From NCBI RefSeq assembly GCF_043555985.1, contig NZ_JBIGIC010000007.1, forward strand, positions 124,001 through 188,000: a stretch of DNA of 64,000 nt. Reading direction: 5' to 3'. Made by a program: the position numbers and the translations under genes. The DNA comes from Pelomonas candidula (GTDB lineage Bacteria > Pseudomonadota > Gammaproteobacteria > Burkholderiales > Burkholderiaceae_C). The notes beneath the pieces were generated by a model. It did no database searches. It worked only from the letters and a program-made list of their open reading frames with translations, and was not told the origin of the DNA. Below are positions 52,122 through 61,180 of the stretch, in pieces (within the stretch, counting starts at the first letter, position 1; every line of letters starts with the position of its first letter).

Positions 52122-54054
52122 CCGCCACGAAACGGTACTCGTGCTGCGAGTCTCGCAGCACCAGCGTCGGCTGGTCGGCCTTGTCGTCACGCACGAACTC
52201 GATGCCGGCCACGCCGGGGTCAATGGTCATGTAGCTCTGCGTGCCGTCCTCGTTCTGGCGCAGCGCGACTTCGCTGTTCCAGTGGTCGAACTGGAAGCGC
52301 AGCTTGCCGGCCTGACGACTGACCTTGACGTGACCAAGCTCGGGGCTGGCATAGCGTGCGGCCAGCGCCTTGGCGGCGGCGGCCGGCACCGGCAGCGTCA
52401 GCCGTTCTCGGAACTTGGCCAGCTCGGCCTGGTGGTTGGCGATGGACACCTTGAGGCGGTCGTCGGCCTCGGGCCGGCCGTCGAACACGACCTCCAGCAG
52501 CTTGCGCTGCAGCGGGCCACGCAGCAGCACGCCGGCGTCGGAGTTGGTGAGGATGGTCACGCCGATGCCGTACTCGGGCAGCCAGATCATGTTGGAGTGA
52601 AAGCCCAGCATGTCGCCGCCGTGCGAGGCGACGGTGATGCCGTACTGCGTGTCGACGATGAGGCCCATGCCGTATGTGATGTCCTCGCCGACCATGACCT
52701 GCGGCTTGTAGCGCTCGGCCCAGTTGGCCTCGCCGATCAGCGGGCGCCCCTCGGGCGTGCGGCCCTTGTTCAGTTCCATCAGCACGAAGCGGCTGAAGTC
52801 GTTGGGCGAGGTCCACACCGCCCCGGCCGGCCGGGCCGGGAGGATGGTGTAGTTCAGGTCCATGCTGGCGCGGCGCGTGCTGCCGTCGACGGCGTCGCCG
52901 TGCGGCATCGCGTGGTTGCCGCGCATGACCTTGGCGTAGTCGAAGGTGGTGTTCTTCATGCCCAGCGGGCCGAACAGCAGCTCCTGCATGGCCTCGTCGT
53001 AGGCGGCGCCGACTTCCTTGCCCGGCTTGAGCGCCGCGGCGGCGATGAAGCCACCGGCGCCCACCATCAGGTTGCTGTACTGGAAGACCTCGCCGAACTT
53101 GCTGGTCGGCTTCATCGTCGCGAGCTGGTCGAAGGTGGTCCGGGCCGGCGCCTTGCCGTCGGCAAAGATCCAGTCCAGGTCCTGCCGCGGCATGCCGGTG
53201 CAGGCGCAGACGAGGTGCCGGATCTGCACGCTCTTGGTCACGTCCGCGTCGGCGAGGCGGAAGCCCGGGTAGGCCTCGGCGGCGGGCTGGTCCCAGCGCA
53301 GCTTGCCGGCGTCCACGGCGCGGGCCAGCAGCGCCGTGGTCATCGCCTTGGTGTTGCTGGCGGCCATGAACAGCGTGTCGGCGTCCACCGGTGCGGGCTT
53401 GCCCAGCTCCCGCACGCCCAGGCCGCCGGCCCAGACGACCTGCCGGTCGCTGATGAAGCTCAGGCCCACGCCGGGCACGCCGAGCTGCTTCATGCCGTCG
53501 GCGACGAAGGCCTTGAGCTGCTCGACGCGCTCGGGCGTCAGCGGCCTGGCGGTGCGGCCGGCGAAGCTCTCGCGCTGATAGCCCTGTGGCCGCAGGCTGG
53601 CGAAGAACTTGCCGATGGGCGCGCCGCGCTTTTCCAGCGTCGCGTCGGCGGCCTGCAGAAGCAGCACGGACCAGGCCTTGCCGTCGCCGGTGCTGGAGCG
53701 CCTCACGATGGCCTGCAGCGTGAGCTTCTCGTTGGGCGAGGTCTCGTAGTCGAAGACCTGCTGGTCCACCCAGCCATTGCGGGCCGGCCGTGGCGTGGCC
53801 AGGCGCAGCGTGCGCTTGAAGCCGGGGTCGACGAGCTGCCAGGCCTGCGCGACGGCATCGGCCGCGTCCCTGGCGCCGGCGAGGTCGACGACGGTGATGG
53901 TCGCGTCGCCCTCGGGCGCGGTGAACGTCAGCAGGTTGCCGGTGCTGCTTGCCGTGAAGGCTTCCGGCGGCGAATAGCTGTGGCCGGCGGAAGTGGTGTC
54001 GGCGTTCGCGGCGAACGCAGCGGCGAGCAGTGCGGTGATCAGCAGGCGGCGCAT
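52108..54054 (-). CDS. Secreted beta-lactamase-family serine hydrolase (class C/esterase type)
   Basis: A 648-residue secreted enzyme with signal peptide LLITALLAAAFAANA. A roughly 160-residue N-terminal domain precedes the beta-lactamase/esterase domain with SxxK (AASNTKAMTTALLAR), YxN (FQYSNLMVGAGG) and HxG (ASHGGDMLGFHSN). The C-terminal 120 residues form a lipocalin-like or DUF-type tail (FRERLTLPVPAAAAKALAAR). These proteins act as D-aminopeptidases, esterases or peptidoglycan hydrolases; the substrate cannot be told. It is not behind a visible riboswitch itself, but follows the sedolisin gene by 39 bases and may be co-transcribed with it. Confidence 0.87.
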   Translation of the reverse strand: MRRLLITALLAAAFAANADTTSAGHSYSPPEAFTASSTGNLLTFTAPEGDATITVVDLAGARDAADAVAQAWQLVDPGFKRTLRLATPRPARNGWVDQQVFDYETSPNEKLTLQAIVRRSSTGDGKAWSVLLLQAADATLEKRGAPIGKFFASLRPQGYQRESFAGRTARPLTPERVEQLKAFVADGMKQLGVPGVGLSFISDRQVVWAGGLGVRELGKPAPVDADTLFMAASNTKAMTTALLARAVDAGKLRWDQPAAEAYPGFRLADADVTKSVQIRHLVCACTGMPRQDLDWIFADGKAPARTTFDQLATMKPTSKFGEVFQYSNLMVGAGGFIAAAALKPGKEVGAAYDEAMQELLFGPLGMKNTTFDYAKVMRGNHAMPHGDAVDGSTRRASMDLNYTILPARPAGAVWTSPNDFSRFVLMELNKGRTPEGRPLIGEANWAERYKPQVMVGEDITYGMGLIVDTQYGITVASHGGDMLGFHSNMIWLPEYGIGVTILTNSDAGVLLRGPLQRKLLEVVFDGRPEADDRLKVSIANHQAELAKFRERLTLPVPAAAAKALAARYASPELGHVKVSRQAGKLRFQFDHWNSEVALRQNEDGTQSYMTIDPGVAGIEFVRDDKADQPTLVLRDSQHEYRFVAVKPS

Positions 54055-54093
54055 GGGGGCTCCTTGATGAGGAGCCCGCATGCTAGGCGTGGT

Positions 54094-55902
54094 TTACGAC
54101 GCGCTGATCTTCACCGCGACCGTGCCGGTCGTCGTATGGCCGAGGTTGTCCTTCAACGTGATGACGAGGTTGTAGGTGCCCGTCACCGGCTTGGCCCAGG
54201 CCAGAGCGATGGCGGTGCTGCTGGCCGACAGGCTCATGCCGCTGGCCGCACCGCTGATGCTGATGGACAGCGACGTGGCACCGGGAGCGCTGTAGCCGAT
54301 GCTGGCGCTGAGCGCCTTGCCGGCCACGCCGCTGATGCTGGTGGTCGTCAGCTGGGGCCCCGCCGAGGTCGTGGTCGTCGTCGTGGACGTGGACGTGGAT
54401 GTCGAGCTCGTGCTGGACGAGGTGGCCGCGCCCAGGCTGGTCAGCAGCGCGCTGACGTTGGGCGTGCCCCAGCCGGTGGGCGTGTCGTAGCCGGTCTTGG
54501 CCGTGCAGGTGGTGCAGCTGCCGTTGCTGCCGCTCGACACGTCCTTGAAGACGGTGGCGTAGGTCGTCGGCACGGCGCCGATCTGCTGGTAGATGGCCGC
54601 GTGCGGCTGGCCCAGCAAGGCCTTGGCCGAGGCGACGCGCACGGCGTTGGCCACGGCGAAGAGGCCGGCCCATTGCGGCGTGGACAGGCTGGTGCCGCCT
54701 GCGCTGACCCAGCGCACGGTGGTCGTGCCGGAGGCGATCAGCGCCACGTACTGGCCGGAGTTGGGGTCGGCGTTGAAGGCCACGTCGGCCACCGCGCGGC
54801 GCGCGTAGCCGCTGATGCTGCCGCTCTGGTAGCTGGGCAGCGCGACGTAGGCGCTGGTGCCACCGCCGGTGCCGGTCCAGGTCGTCTCGCTGCGCGAGCC
54901 GCTGCCGCTGTAGGTCAGCGTCGTGCCGCCCACGCCCACCACCTTGCTCGACACCGACGGCCAGGACACGGCCGCGCCGTTGTCGCCGGTGGCGGCCAGG
55001 TAGGTCATGCCGCTGGCGGAGAAGATGCTGTCGTAGCTGCCGACCCAGCTGCCCTCGGACGCGCCGAAGCTCATGGACACGACGCCCGTGCCCATTTTGT
55101 TGGCCAGCGCCACGCCGTTGGACAGGCTGGTCACGCCGGCGTCCGGTGCCTCGATGAGGACGATGCGGGCCAGCGGCGCGGTGGCGTGTGCCCATTGCAC
55201 GTCGAGCGCGATCTCGGTGGCCCAGCCGCTGTCGTAGGCGGGCGCCGTGGCGGTGAGCGCGCCGGCCGTCGTGCTGTAGGCGATGACCAGCTCGCAGCCA
55301 CTGCTGGACGCGGAGGCCAGCGGCAGCGTGGCGGTGGCCGCCAGCGTGCGAGAGGTGCAGGTGGGCAGGCCGAACTTGCTGTTGAAGGCGGCCAGCTCGG
55401 CGACGACGTTGGGGTCGTGCTTGGCGTTGACGATGTAGATGGTCTGGCCGGCGCCCAGCTGCGCGGCGGAGGCCGACAGCGCCGGCAGGCCGTACGCGGC
55501 GCGGATCTGCGCCGGCGTGTACGTGGTGACGGTCGTCGTCGTGGCCATCGGCGCGGCCTCGCCGCTGGCAGCGGCCAGCGCGGTGCGGCGCTGGGCGTAG
55601 TCGTCCAGCGCGGCGAGCGTCAGGCCCTTGGTGGCGATGCCTGCTGCGGCCTGCGTGCGGTGCGGCTCGGCGTCGGCGCCGATGTCGGCGGGCGGCTCCA
55701 GCTCGGCAGCGGCGATGTGGAAGCTGTGGCTGGCCTCGGCGCCGGCGGCCGGGTCGAGATCCACGCTGAGCGCGACGTCGGTGGTCGCCGCGCTGGCCTG
55801 CACCGTGGCCGTGGTGTCGGTGCTGCTCGCGCCGCCTCCGCAGGCGGTCAGTGCCGCGGCGGTCAGGAGGCTGAGGGTCCAGGTGAGACGGTTGCTGCGC
55901 AT
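54094..55902 (-). CDS. Sedolisin-type (S53) serine-carboxyl peptidase lipoprotein with Ig-like C-terminal domain
   Basis: A 602-residue exported protease. The lipobox is LTACGGG (Cys21). A prodomain-like stretch is followed by the S53 catalytic domain: Glu230 and Asp234 (GWATEIALDVQWA), oxyanion Asp307 (AATGDNGA) and Ser405 (GGTSLSTPQWAG). After a Ser/Thr tract (about 500-520) comes a putative Ig-like domain of about 90 residues (ISGVAGKALSASIGYSAPGA). Sedolisins degrade proteins at acid pH. Directly upstream is a cyclic di-GMP-I riboswitch, so secretion of this protease is tied to the motile/sessile switch. Confidence 0.92.
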   Translation of the reverse strand: MRSNRLTWTLSLLTAAALTACGGGASSTDTTATVQASAATTDVALSVDLDPAAGAEASHSFHIAAAELEPPADIGADAEPHRTQAAAGIATKGLTLAALDDYAQRRTALAAASGEAAPMATTTTVTTYTPAQIRAAYGLPALSASAAQLGAGQTIYIVNAKHDPNVVAELAAFNSKFGLPTCTSRTLAATATLPLASASSSGCELVIAYSTTAGALTATAPAYDSGWATEIALDVQWAHATAPLARIVLIEAPDAGVTSLSNGVALANKMGTGVVSMSFGASEGSWVGSYDSIFSASGMTYLAATGDNGAAVSWPSVSSKVVGVGGTTLTYSGSGSRSETTWTGTGGGTSAYVALPSYQSGSISGYARRAVADVAFNADPNSGQYVALIASGTTTVRWVSAGGTSLSTPQWAGLFAVANAVRVASAKALLGQPHAAIYQQIGAVPTTYATVFKDVSSGSNGSCTTCTAKTGYDTPTGWGTPNVSALLTSLGAATSSSTSSTSTSTSTTTTTTSAGPQLTTTSISGVAGKALSASIGYSAPGATSLSISISGAASGMSLSASSTAIALAWAKPVTGTYNLVITLKDNLGHTTTGTVAVKISAS

Positions 55903-55937
55903 GGCCGGTGTCTTGCAGTGAAGAGGGCCACGCCGGA

Positions 55938-55954
55938 CAAGACCTCAGGTCTTG
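55938..55954 (-). other. Hairpin downstream of the riboswitch aptamer (candidate expression platform)
   Basis: CAAGACCT-C-AGGTCTTG is a perfect 8-bp inverted repeat between the aptamer 3' end and the start codon of the sedolisin gene at 55902. It could form or break with the aptamer P1 stem. No T-run follows, so control may be by anti-sequestering or Rho rather than by an intrinsic terminator. Confidence 0.5.
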
Positions 55955-56050
55955 GCGGCCCCGCTGCCATGGCACTTGCGTGATGCACGTGCTGTAGGCC
56001 GGAAGCTTTGCGTCCCCATCTTTCGACGGGTTTGCCCTCTGGGTTGGTAA
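55953..56050 (-). promoter_or_regulatory. Cyclic di-GMP-I (GEMM-I) riboswitch
   Basis: The leftward RNA contains AGAGGGCAAACC, a GUCGAAAGAU tetraloop stem, GGGACGCAAAGCUUCCGG and CCUA, then UGGCAGCGGGGCCGCCA. These are the signature blocks of the GEMM-I aptamer, in order and spacing. The GNRA loop and its docking receptor are both recognisable. It controls the sedolisin gene that starts at 55902. The remaining 260 bases up to 56311 hold no recognised element besides the start region of the LytS-type kinase gene. Confidence 0.94.
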
Positions 56051-56310
56051 ACGGGTTCAGTCTAGGCGCCGGGTGGGGCTTCAGATGCAGGCCGCTGCGG
56101 CCGGCGCGTGACTTCTGCCGCGGTGCCTGGGCATGACTTTCGTTGCCATCCGTATCTGCAGTTTCGTTGCTTTGTGTCGCGCCTGAAATGCACGCGCTTT
56201 CATGCTGCGGTGCGCGTCTCGTGCAGCGCTGGTGGCGCTTCGTGCGTGTGCTGCGGCGGTTCGCCGCTCCGACGCGAGCCGACCGGCCGCGCGCCTCTAG
56301 AGTGCCGGCC

Positions 56311-57480
56311 ATGCACAGCGCCAATCCCCTCGCCCACGGCAACCGCTTCCAGCGCGCCTACTACCGCTGGGCCCTCCCGTACTACGAACGCTACGGCCAA
56401 CAGGACCCGGCGCTGCGCGAGCGCGTCGAGCTCATCGACATCCACCTGTACTCGCGCCGCGGCCTTGGCGCCTGGGTGGGCTGGCTGCTGGGTCTGGCCG
56501 GCACGGTGGCGTGGGTGCTCGGCAAGGGCGCGACCTGGGGCGCGGCGCTGGGCACCGGCATGCTGGTCTGGGTGCTGCTGAGCATCGGGCTGCTCATCAT
56601 CTGGCTGAACCCGAAGCGCAGGCCTGGGCGGAACGGCTTCAGCATCGTCCGTTTTGTGCTGATCCTCGCCGTGATGGTGCTGGCCGTGGTCTGCGGGCGC
56701 GGCCTGCACGACGGCCAGCTCGACGGCGACCGCATGCTGGCGGCGCTGCGCGCCTCGACCCACACACTGCTGCCGATGGCCGCGGGCCTGGCGCTGCTGA
56801 TGGCGGGCGTGGCGCGGGTCGGGCGGGCGGCGTACGAACAGCAGTTGTCGCGGCTGCAGCTGGTGGCCGAGCGCGATGCCGCCGCGCGCACCGCCGCCGA
56901 GGCCGACCTGCGACTGTTGCAGGCGCAGATCCACCCGCACTTCGTCTTCAACACGCTGGCCACGCTGCAGCACTGGGTGGACCGCCGCGACGAGCGCGCC
57001 GGCCCGCTGCTGCGCGAGCTGACGGGCTTCCTGCGCCGCAGCACCGAAATGCTGGGCCGCCCCACCGTACCGCTGGCCGATGAGGCGCTGGCTGTGCGCC
57101 ACTACCTCGCCATCCTGGCCACGCGGCTGGATGGCCGCGTGCAGGGCGACGTCGACATCGCGCCGGGCCTGGCCGCCGAACCGGTGCCGCCGGGCCTGCT
57201 GCTGACGCTGGTGGAGAACGCCGTCGAGCATGGCCTGGAACCCAAGATCGGTGGCGGCCGCCTGACACTGGCGGGCGGCCGCGAGCCGGACGGCCGCTGG
57301 TGGCTGCGCGTCGACGACGACGGCCTCGGGCTGGCGGACGGCGCCGAAGACGACGTGGGCCTGGCCAACCTGCGTCAGCGGCTGCGCCACCACTTCGGCG
57401 AGCGCGCCCGCTTCACGCTGCAGCGCCGCGCCGAAGGCGGCGCACGCGCCGAGATCCTGATCCATCCCGAGACGACATGA
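56311..57480 (+). CDS. LytS/AlgZ-type sensor histidine kinase
   Basis: A 389-residue membrane kinase. Four hydrophobic segments lie in residues 52-165, with two short hydrophilic loops. The cytoplasmic part has the His_kinase motif QIHPHFVFNTLATLQHWV (His210) and an ATPase domain (LVENAVEHGLEPK, DDDGLGLADG, VGLANLRQRL). ATG 56311 starts MHSANPLAHGN; frames further upstream lack a fitting N-terminus. It overlaps the LytTR regulator gene by four bases. The signal is unknown; it is divergent from the riboswitch-sedolisin gene. Confidence 0.93.
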   Translation: MHSANPLAHGNRFQRAYYRWALPYYERYGQQDPALRERVELIDIHLYSRRGLGAWVGWLLGLAGTVAWVLGKGATWGAALGTGMLVWVLLSIGLLIIWLNPKRRPGRNGFSIVRFVLILAVMVLAVVCGRGLHDGQLDGDRMLAALRASTHTLLPMAAGLALLMAGVARVGRAAYEQQLSRLQLVAERDAAARTAAEADLRLLQAQIHPHFVFNTLATLQHWVDRRDERAGPLLRELTGFLRRSTEMLGRPTVPLADEALAVRHYLAILATRLDGRVQGDVDIAPGLAAEPVPPGLLLTLVENAVEHGLEPKIGGGRLTLAGGREPDGRWWLRVDDDGLGLADGAEDDVGLANLRQRLRHHFGERARFTLQRRAEGGARAEILIHPETT

Positions 57481-58241
57481 CCCGACTGCTGATCGCCGAC
57501 GACGAACCTGCGCCCCGTGAACAACTGGCCGACGCGCTGACCCAGGCCTGGCCCGACGCGCGCATCGTGGCCCAGGCCGAGCACGGCGCCGACGCGTGGG
57601 ACCAGTGGCTGGCCCATGAGCCCGACGTCTGCTTCCTCGACATCCGCATGCCCGGCCTGTCGGGCATCGACGTGGCACGGCGCATCGCCGGCCGCTGCCC
57701 GGTGGTGTTCGTCACGGCCCACGGCGACCACGCGTTGCAGGCCTTCGACGCCGGCGCGGTGGACTACCTCGTCAAGCCGCTGGAGCCGCAGCGGCTCGCG
57801 CAGACGGTGGCGCGGCTGCGCCAGAACCAGCAGCGTCCGGCGCCGGCCGGCGACGCGCTGCAGCAACTGCTCGCGCAGCTGGATGCCCGCCAGCGCCGCC
57901 CGGCCTGGCCCGACACGCTGCAGGCCGCCGTGGGCAAGGAGGTGAGGCTGATCCGCGTCGGTGACGTGATCTATTTCGAGTCCGACAGCCGCTACACGCG
58001 CGTCGTCTACGCCGAGGCGGGCGAGCAGCGCGAGGCCTTGCTGCGCACGCCGCTGAAGGACCTGCTGGCGCTGCTGGACCCGGCGCGCTTCCAGCAGGTG
58101 CACCGCTCCACCGTCGTCGCGTCCGCGCAGATCGCCAGCGCGCTGCGCGACGACGACGGCAACATGGCGCTGCGCCTGCGCGGCTCGCGCGACACGCTGA
58201 CGGTGTCGCGGCCCTTCCAGGGCCTGTTCAAGGGACAGTGA
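57477..58241 (+). CDS. LytTR-family response regulator
   Basis: A 254-residue regulator: receiver with Asp55 (CFLDIRMPGLSGIDVARRI), FVTAHGDHALQAFDAGAVDY and KPLEPQ, then a LytTR DNA-binding domain (about 150-252; VGDVIYFESDSRYTRVVYAE, FQQVHRSTVV). The ATG overlaps the kinase stop (ATGA). The convergent molybdopterin gene overlaps its last 14 bases. A second LytTR regulator at 63430 is similar over the receiver and output domains. Confidence 0.94.
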   Translation: MTRLLIADDEPAPREQLADALTQAWPDARIVAQAEHGADAWDQWLAHEPDVCFLDIRMPGLSGIDVARRIAGRCPVVFVTAHGDHALQAFDAGAVDYLVKPLEPQRLAQTVARLRQNQQRPAPAGDALQQLLAQLDARQRRPAWPDTLQAAVGKEVRLIRVGDVIYFESDSRYTRVVYAEAGEQREALLRTPLKDLLALLDPARFQQVHRSTVVASAQIASALRDDDGNMALRLRGSRDTLTVSRPFQGLFKGQ

Positions 58242-60432
58242 TCTCCACGGCGATGCCGCTCAGCACCGCGTTGCCCGACAGCGGGTCGCGCATCGCGTCG
58301 TCCAGCAGCGCGTTCATGTTGACGCCCGGCCGCTCGCGCGCCACGCCCAGCTGCACGCCGTCCAGGTCGTGCCCCCAGCCGTGCGGCAGGCTGACGACGC
58401 CGGGGCTCATGTCGGCGCTGCGCTCGACGCGCGCAATCAGCTCGCCAACGGCGCTCTTCACCTTGGCGAACTCGGCCAGGCCCAGCCGTTCGGCGTCGCC
58501 GGGGTTGACCAGCAGCGTGCAGCGGTCCGGCCCCTTGGCGAGCACGGGCAGGTTGTGCATCCAGCTGTTGCCGGAGCGCGTGTCGCGGCGGCCGATGAGG
58601 CTGAATTCGGGCGCCGGTGCGGCGCGCACCTCGGCGAGGTCGGCCAGGATGGACGGGGGCGCCAGTTCGATCTGGCCGCTGGGCGTGCGCAACACCTCGG
58701 GGATGCGGGATTGCAGCGCGCCCAGGTCCACGCCACCGCCCTCGACGGTGCTCGCCGCCTTGACCTTGGCGAGATTTAGTCCGTCGGGCTTGCGGCCGAA
58801 CTGGTCGCCGTAGGGGCCCACGCGCAGCTGCAGGTCGATGAGCCGCTCGGGGCCGCGCCAGGGTTGCAGCGCGGCGAGGATGGCGGGCGTCTGGTCGCCG
58901 GCAAAGCGGTGCACGTCGGCCGCGATGGCTTCGTCGTCCAGTTGCTGCACGTCCACGCCCAGGCCGCGGCCTTCCAGCAGCGCGCACAGGCGCAGGATGG
59001 TCTGCCACTCCTGCGGCGTGCCGGCCGCGGCGTCGAACACCGGGCCGGAGAAGCGCGCGTGGTTGCGGTGGCTGAGCTGCGGGAAGGCGACGTCGAAGTG
59101 CAGGTCTTCCAGCGGCGAGAGGCCCGGCAGGATGACGTCGGCGTGGCGCGTCGTCTCGTTGACGTAGATGTCCAGGCTGAGCATGAAGTCCAGGCCTTCC
59201 AGCGCCTTCGCGATGCGCGGGCCGCCGGGGGCGGACAGCACCGGGTTGCTGGCGATGGTGATGAGGGCCTTGACCTGGCCTTCGCCGGGCGTTTCCATTT
59301 CTTCGGCCATGACGGTGATCGGCAGCTCGCCGAACACCTCCGGCGCGCCGGATACGCGGCTCCTGCGCCGGCCGGTCGTGATGCCCTTGCCACTGCCGGG
59401 CTTGCCCTGCGTGTTGGGCGCGAACGCCGCGGCCTTCGCGAACATCGCGCCGCCTTCGCGGTCGAGGTTGCCGGTCAGCACGTTGATGAGGTCGACCAGC
59501 CACGAGTTGACCGTGCCGAAGCGCGTCGTGCAGGTGCCGATGCGTCCGTAGACGGCGGCGCGCGGCGCGGCGGCCAGCTCGCGCGCGATGCGACGCTGCA
59601 CGTCGGCCGGAATGCCGCACCCGGCGGCCGTGACCTCGGGCGGGAACGGCGCGACGGCCGCACGGGCGTCGTCGAGGCCGTTGACATGCTCGGCCAGCCG
59701 GCCCAGCTTGACGAGGCCTTCGGCGAACAGCGTGTGCGCGATGCCCAGCAGCAGCAGCGCGTCACCGCCAGGGCGCACGGGCAGGTGCTCGTCGGCCGCG
59801 GTGGCCGTCTCGCTGCGGCGCGGGTCGACGACGACGATGCGCCCGCCGCGCGCCCGCATGGCCTTGGCCTTGCCGCGGTAGTCGGGCACCGTCCACAAGC
59901 TGCCGTTGCTGATCATCGGGTTGCCGCCGAGGATGAGCAGGTAGTCGCAGCGCTCGATGTCGGGCAGCGGGATGCTGAGCCAGTGGCCGAACATCAGCCC
60001 GGCGCTGAGTTGCTTGGGCATCTGGTCCAGTGTGGACGCGCTCATGACGTTGCGCGAGGCCAGCGACTTCACGAGGCGCGGCGTGTAGGCCAGCAGGCTG
60101 ACCTTGTGCGCAGCCGGGTTGCCGATGGTCAGCGCCACGGCGTCCGGCCCCTGCTCGCGATGGATGGGCAGCAGGCGGCGCTCGATCTCGGCGAAGGCTT
60201 CGTCCCACGTCGCCTCGACGAAGACGCCGTCGCGCTTGATCAGCGGCGTGCGCAGGCGGTCGGGGTCTTCGTGCAGGTCCTTCAGGCTCACGCCCTTGGG
60301 GCACAGGTAGCCGTGGCTGAACACGTCGTTGTCGGCGCCGCGGATGGCGATGACCTTGGCGCCGTCGGTCTTCACTTCCAGCCCGCAACAGGCCTCGCAG
60401 AGCGGGCAGATGCGGTAGTGGCTTGCGGGCAT
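58228..60432 (-). CDS. Molybdopterin-dependent oxidoreductase (bis-MGD family)
   Basis: A 734-residue enzyme of the DMSO-reductase/formate dehydrogenase superfamily. It begins with a Cys-rich [4Fe-4S] motif (CPLCEACCGLEVK, Cys44 in GYLCPKG), then Mo-cofactor domains (ILGGNPMISNGSLWTVPDYR, VVDPRRSETA, GNLDREGGAMF) and a C-terminal dinucleotide-binding domain (LPHGWGHDLDG, SGNAVLSG). No Tat signal is visible, so it is cytoplasmic. The Mo-ligand residue could not be placed, so the substrate (formate or another) is open. The closest pattern is unassigned BisC-like proteins. It is monocistronic, or leads a short unit. Confidence 0.88.
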   Translation of the reverse strand: MPASHYRICPLCEACCGLEVKTDGAKVIAIRGADNDVFSHGYLCPKGVSLKDLHEDPDRLRTPLIKRDGVFVEATWDEAFAEIERRLLPIHREQGPDAVALTIGNPAAHKVSLLAYTPRLVKSLASRNVMSASTLDQMPKQLSAGLMFGHWLSIPLPDIERCDYLLILGGNPMISNGSLWTVPDYRGKAKAMRARGGRIVVVDPRRSETATAADEHLPVRPGGDALLLLGIAHTLFAEGLVKLGRLAEHVNGLDDARAAVAPFPPEVTAAGCGIPADVQRRIARELAAAPRAAVYGRIGTCTTRFGTVNSWLVDLINVLTGNLDREGGAMFAKAAAFAPNTQGKPGSGKGITTGRRRSRVSGAPEVFGELPITVMAEEMETPGEGQVKALITIASNPVLSAPGGPRIAKALEGLDFMLSLDIYVNETTRHADVILPGLSPLEDLHFDVAFPQLSHRNHARFSGPVFDAAAGTPQEWQTILRLCALLEGRGLGVDVQQLDDEAIAADVHRFAGDQTPAILAALQPWRGPERLIDLQLRVGPYGDQFGRKPDGLNLAKVKAASTVEGGGVDLGALQSRIPEVLRTPSGQIELAPPSILADLAEVRAAPAPEFSLIGRRDTRSGNSWMHNLPVLAKGPDRCTLLVNPGDAERLGLAEFAKVKSAVGELIARVERSADMSPGVVSLPHGWGHDLDGVQLGVARERPGVNMNALLDDAMRDPLSGNAVLSGIAVEITVP

Positions 60433-60510
60433 GGCGTCTCCTGGCGGCTTTTTGCAGCCGGCCAGCTTAGCCGTGGCGCCCAGGGCGGGCGCGTCACTCA
60501 GGCGACGGGG

Positions 60511-61098
60511 TCAGTCGCCGCGCAGCCCCATCTCGCCCATCTCGTCCAGCCAGCGGCCCACGCCGTCGGTGCCCAGCCCGTCCACGCCGCCTACCAGCGT
60601 CTCGTGGATGGGCGCGATGCCGACGAAGCCGAGGATGTTGCGCTCCAGCGAGCGCAGCGAATGCGCGCGGAAGATCCAGCGGTAGACCAGCGCCGGCATG
60701 CCCATCGTGACGACGACGCGGGCCGAACGACCGGTGAGCAACTTCTTGCCGAGCGGGTTGCCGGGCACCGGCTCGAACGCGAAGCCGCGCCGTGCGATCT
60801 GTTCCAGGAAGCCCTTCAGCAGCGCCGGCATGTCGCCCAGCCACAGCGGGAAGAAGAACACCAGATGCTCCGCCCAGTGGATGACCTCCTGCGCCGGCCG
60901 CAGCGAGGCAGGCACCTCGCCCTCCAGCCAGTCCTTCTGCGAGCGCAGCAGCGGGAAGTCCAGTTGCGCGACGTCGATGCGGCGCAGTTCGTGGCCCGCC
61001 TCACGCGCACCCTCGGCATAGGCTTCGGCCAGCGTGTGGCAGAGGTGTCCGCCAGCGGGATCGGGGTGGGCCTGGATGATGGCGATACGCGCGGGCAT
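60511..61098 (-). CDS. NAD(P)H dehydrogenase (quinone)-like flavodoxin-fold protein
   Basis: A 195-residue flavoprotein of the NQO/YwrO family. The FMN-binding N-terminus is RIAIIQAHPDPAGGHLCHTL, with the second loop FFFPLWLGDMPALLKGFLEQ. It reduces quinones or flavin analogues with NAD(P)H. ATG 61098 gives the conserved start; the frame upstream is not supported. It lies 78 bases upstream of the molybdopterin gene in the same direction. Confidence 0.87.
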   Translation of the reverse strand: MPARIAIIQAHPDPAGGHLCHTLAEAYAEGAREAGHELRRIDVAQLDFPLLRSQKDWLEGEVPASLRPAQEVIHWAEHLVFFFPLWLGDMPALLKGFLEQIARRGFAFEPVPGNPLGKKLLTGRSARVVVTMGMPALVYRWIFRAHSLRSLERNILGFVGIAPIHETLVGGVDGLGTDGVGRWLDEMGEMGLRGD

Positions 61099-61180
61099 GG
61101 CTCCTCCTTGAGCGCGGCCATCGTCCCGCGGGCGACGCGGTGCCGCCTTGATGTCGGTCAATCTCGGCGGCGCGGGCCCG

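Noticed and set aside
52087..55983. A nearly 1300-codon open frame on the + strand across the beta-lactamase-like and sedolisin genes
   Set aside because: It is antisense to two clear genes on the minus strand and reads as low-complexity Gly/Ala/Arg/Val sequence without domains. Very high GC makes stop codons rare in such frames.
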